Of a DNA stretch of 64,000 nt, positions 62,129-64,000 are shown piece by piece (within the stretch, counting starts at the first letter, position 1; every line of letters starts with the position of its first letter). Source of the DNA: Pseudomonas guariconensis (lineage in GTDB: Bacteria > Pseudomonadota > Gammaproteobacteria > Pseudomonadales > Pseudomonadaceae); the NCBI RefSeq assembly GCF_900102675.1, contig NZ_FMYX01000002.1, forward strand, positions 124,001 to 188,000, written 5' to 3'. The notes beneath the pieces are model-generated. The model was not told the DNA's origin. It searched no databases and worked only from the letters and a program-made list of their open reading frames with translations. The position numbers were made by a program, and so were the translations under genes.

Positions 62129-62136
62129 TTGTTTTT
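62129..62136 (-). promoter_or_regulatory. Possible Hfq/Crc catabolite-repression site on the putP leader
   Basis: On the minus strand AAAAACAA fits AANAANAA exactly, 15 bases before the putP ATG and overlapping or abutting the ribosome-binding region. Such sites are bound by Hfq with Crc on catabolic mRNAs of Pseudomonas. Confidence 0.5.
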
Positions 62137-62161
62137 ATGTTTTGCGACCGCCGGCAAGGCG

Positions 62162-62400
62162 GTTGCACCTAGGCGGCGCATCCTATGCAACAACACGAAC
62201 GAGGTGCAACCATTTTTCATTTGCAAGTTGCACCTACACCTGCATTTTCAGACAAAACCGCTTCTTTGCACCTTTTTGTTTCAAAAACCGGGTTTTTCAT
62301 AAGAAAAAGCACCAAGAAAGTACATTTTCCTGCCACCCATGGAGCCGTCGGACGAGTTGCACCTACGCTGATCAAAAAACGGGTTGCACCCGGTTGCACC
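62162..62400. promoter_or_regulatory. PutA operator array in the putP-putA control region
   Basis: Six exact copies of GTTGCACC occur at 62162, 62203 (reverse), 62227, 62356, 62383 and 62393. Two near matches lie at 62186 (reverse GTTGCA) and 62265 (TTTGCACC). The last two exact copies are 10 bp apart, one helical turn. GTTGCA is the established PutA recognition core in E. coli. Of the 354-bp gap, 62240-62340 is AT-rich with an AAAAAC/GTTTTT mini-hairpin and no gene. Confidence 0.85.
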
Positions 62401-62467
62401 CGGATTGTCCTACAGCTAATCTTGCCGCCAGCTTAGGCCACATCCGTGGCAATAACGAGGATAAGAA

Positions 62468-64000
62468 ATGGCGACGACCACCCTTGGGGTCAAACTCGAC
62501 GACCCGACCCGTGAGCGACTCAAAGCAGCTGCGCAGTCCATCGACCGCACGCCGCACTGGTTGATCAAGCAAGCGATCTTCAACTATCTGGAGAAGCTCG
62601 AGGGTGGCGCCACCCTGAACGAACTCAACGGCCATGCCGCCAGCCTCGGCGACGATGCCGGCGACGTCCAGCCCGACCACAGCCACCAGTGCTTCCTCGA
62701 ATTCGCTGAAAGCATCCTGCCGCAATCGGTCCTGCGCTCGGCCATCACTGCCGCCTACCGTCGCCCGGAACCTGAAGTTGTGCCGATGCTGCTGGAGCAG
62801 GCGCGTCTCTCCACCGAGCAGGCCGAGGCCACCAACAAGCTGGCGGCCGGCATCGCCGAGAAACTGCGCAACCAGAAGAGCGCCAGCGGCCGCGCCGGCA
62901 TCGTCCAGGGCCTGCTGCAAGAATTCTCCCTGTCGTCCCAGGAAGGCGTGGCGCTGATGTGCCTGGCCGAGGCGCTATTGCGCATCCCGGACAAAGGCAC
63001 CCGTGACGCCCTGATCCGTGACAAGATCAGCACCGGCAACTGGCAGCCGCACCTGGGCAACAGTCCGTCGCTGTTCGTCAATGCCGCCACCTGGGGCCTG
63101 CTGCTGACCGGCAAGCTGGTCTCCACCCACAACGAATCCGGCCTGACCTCCTCGCTCACCCGCATCATCGGCAAGAGCGGCGAACCGATGATCCGCAAGG
63201 GCGTCGACATGGCCATGCGCCTGATGGGCGAACAGTTCGTCACCGGCGAGACCATCGCCGAGGCCCTGGCCAACGCCAGCAAGTTCGAAGCCAAGGGCTT
63301 CCGTTACTCCTACGACATGCTCGGCGAGGCCGCCCTGACCGAGCACGACGCCCAGAAGTACCTGGCCTCCTATGAGCAGGCGATTCACTCGATCGGCAAA
63401 GCCTCCCACGGCCGTGGCATCTATGAAGGCCCGGGCATCTCCATCAAGCTCTCCGCCCTGCACCCGCGCTACAGCCGCGCCCAGTACGAGCGCGTGATGG
63501 AGGAGCTGTACCCGCGCCTGCTGTCGTTGACTCAACTGGCCAAGCAGTACGACATCGGCCTGAACATCGACGCCGAGGAAGCCGACCGCCTGGAGCTGTC
63601 CCTGGACCTGCTCGAGCGCCTGTGCTTCGAGCCATCGCTGGCTGGCTGGAACGGCATCGGCTTCGTCATCCAGGCCTACCAGAAGCGCTGCCCGTACGTG
63701 ATCGACTACGTCATCGACCTGGCCAAGCGCAGCCGCCACCGCCTGATGATCCGTCTGGTCAAGGGCGCCTACTGGGATAGCGAGATCAAGCGCGCCCAGG
63801 TCGAGGGCCTGGAAGGCTACCCGGTCTACACCCGCAAGGTGTACACCGACGTCTCCTACATCGCCTGCGCTCGCAAGCTGCTGTCGGTACCGGAAGCCAT
63901 CTATCCACAATTCGCCACCCACAACGCCCACACCCTGTCGGCCATTTACCACATTGCCGGCCAGAACTACTACCCAGGCCAGTACGAGTTCCAGTGCCTG
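62468..64000 (+). CDS. putA: Trifunctional proline utilisation protein PutA, 5' part only
   Basis: PutA oxidises proline to glutamate and represses the put genes when proline is absent. The window holds the first 511 codons of a protein that is about 1,315 residues in Pseudomonas. Visible parts are the ribbon-helix-helix DNA-binding domain (about 1-47: TTLGVKLDDPTRERLKAAA), the helical arm, and most of the proline dehydrogenase barrel (ISIKLSALHPRYSRAQ, RLMIRLVKGAYWDSEIK). The ATG has GAGG eight bases upstream. The glutamate-semialdehyde dehydrogenase domain lies beyond the edge. Confidence 0.97.
   Translation, partial: MATTTLGVKLDDPTRERLKAAAQSIDRTPHWLIKQAIFNYLEKLEGGATLNELNGHAASLGDDAGDVQPDHSHQCFLEFAESILPQSVLRSAITAAYRRPEPEVVPMLLEQARLSTEQAEATNKLAAGIAEKLRNQKSASGRAGIVQGLLQEFSLSSQEGVALMCLAEALLRIPDKGTRDALIRDKISTGNWQPHLGNSPSLFVNAATWGLLLTGKLVSTHNESGLTSSLTRIIGKSGEPMIRKGVDMAMRLMGEQFVTGETIAEALANASKFEAKGFRYSYDMLGEAALTEHDAQKYLASYEQAIHSIGKASHGRGIYEGPGISIKLSALHPRYSRAQYERVMEELYPRLLSLTQLAKQYDIGLNIDAEEADRLELSLDLLERLCFEPSLAGWNGIGFVIQAYQKRCPYVIDYVIDLAKRSRHRLMIRLVKGAYWDSEIKRAQVEGLEGYPVYTRKVYTDVSYIACARKLLSVPEAIYPQFATHNAHTLSAIYHIAGQNYYPGQYEFQCL

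Overview
The window is a high-GC, gene-dense stretch of a Pseudomonas chromosome, most likely from the Pseudomonas putida group. This rests on gene content and order (purA-hisZ-hflCKX-hfq-miaA-mutL-amiB, orn/rsgA/motAB, parC/parE, thiC/tolC, waaA, hldE-msbA, putP/putA) and on intergenic repeats with the putida-type REP core. Fifty-four protein genes are called. Two are cut by the window edges: an iron-type ABC permease on the left and putA on the right. I saw no tRNA, rRNA, CRISPR array, insertion sequence, integrase or prophage gene.

Layout. (1) 1-1 kb: end of an ABC permease gene. (2) 1-15.4 kb, all on the minus strand: nnrD-tsaE-amiB-mutL-miaA-hfq-hflX-hflK-hflC, then hisZ, purA and a chemoreceptor. 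The upstream nine are tightly packed, often with start/stop overlaps. (3) 15.5-19 kb: queG, a TRIC-type channel protein, orn and rsgA. (4) 19-21 kb: motA-motB behind a convincing sigma-28 type promoter. (5) 21-27.3 kb: HDOD protein, rhdA, psd, serB and a YtjB/AhpA-type membrane protein that appears to carry a degenerate nucleotide-cyclase-like domain. (6) 27.4-36.3 kb, minus strand: nudF, DUF1249, cpdA, yqiA, parE, phytase-like esterase, parC and a PqiC-like lipoprotein. (7) 36.5-42.9 kb: RsiV-like lipoprotein, cytX and thiC (thiC behind a TPP riboswitch), a TolC-type channel and a small secreted protein. (8) 43-48.9 kb: waaA, a LysR/SMR divergent pair with a perfect dyad, and a three-gene unit of flavoprotein, aldo/keto reductase and an unknown protein with a Nudix-like motif. 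(9) 49-59.5 kb: lipopolysaccharide inner-core block with hldE, msbA, a kinase-like protein, two glycosyltransferases, a PIG-L deacetylase, a Mig-14 protein and a carbamoyltransferase. (10) 59.6-64 kb: rlmJ, then divergent putP and putA around a control region packed with GTTGCACC repeats.

How the genes fit together. Most of the window is core housekeeping: RNA decay and modification, repair, nucleotide and histidine synthesis, chromosome decatenation and envelope lipid and LPS assembly. The regulatory DNA is the most distinctive content: the putP/putA operator array with a possible Hfq/Crc site on the putP leader, the thiC riboswitch, the motA sigma-28 promoter and the LysR dyad. I found no clear evidence of an entirely new multi-gene defence or metabolic system. 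The best candidates for undescribed biology are the unknown protein at 47934-48884 with its two oxidoreductase partners, the cyclase-like domain at 25821-27269, and the kinase-like LPS-cluster protein that lacks the usual catalytic aspartate.
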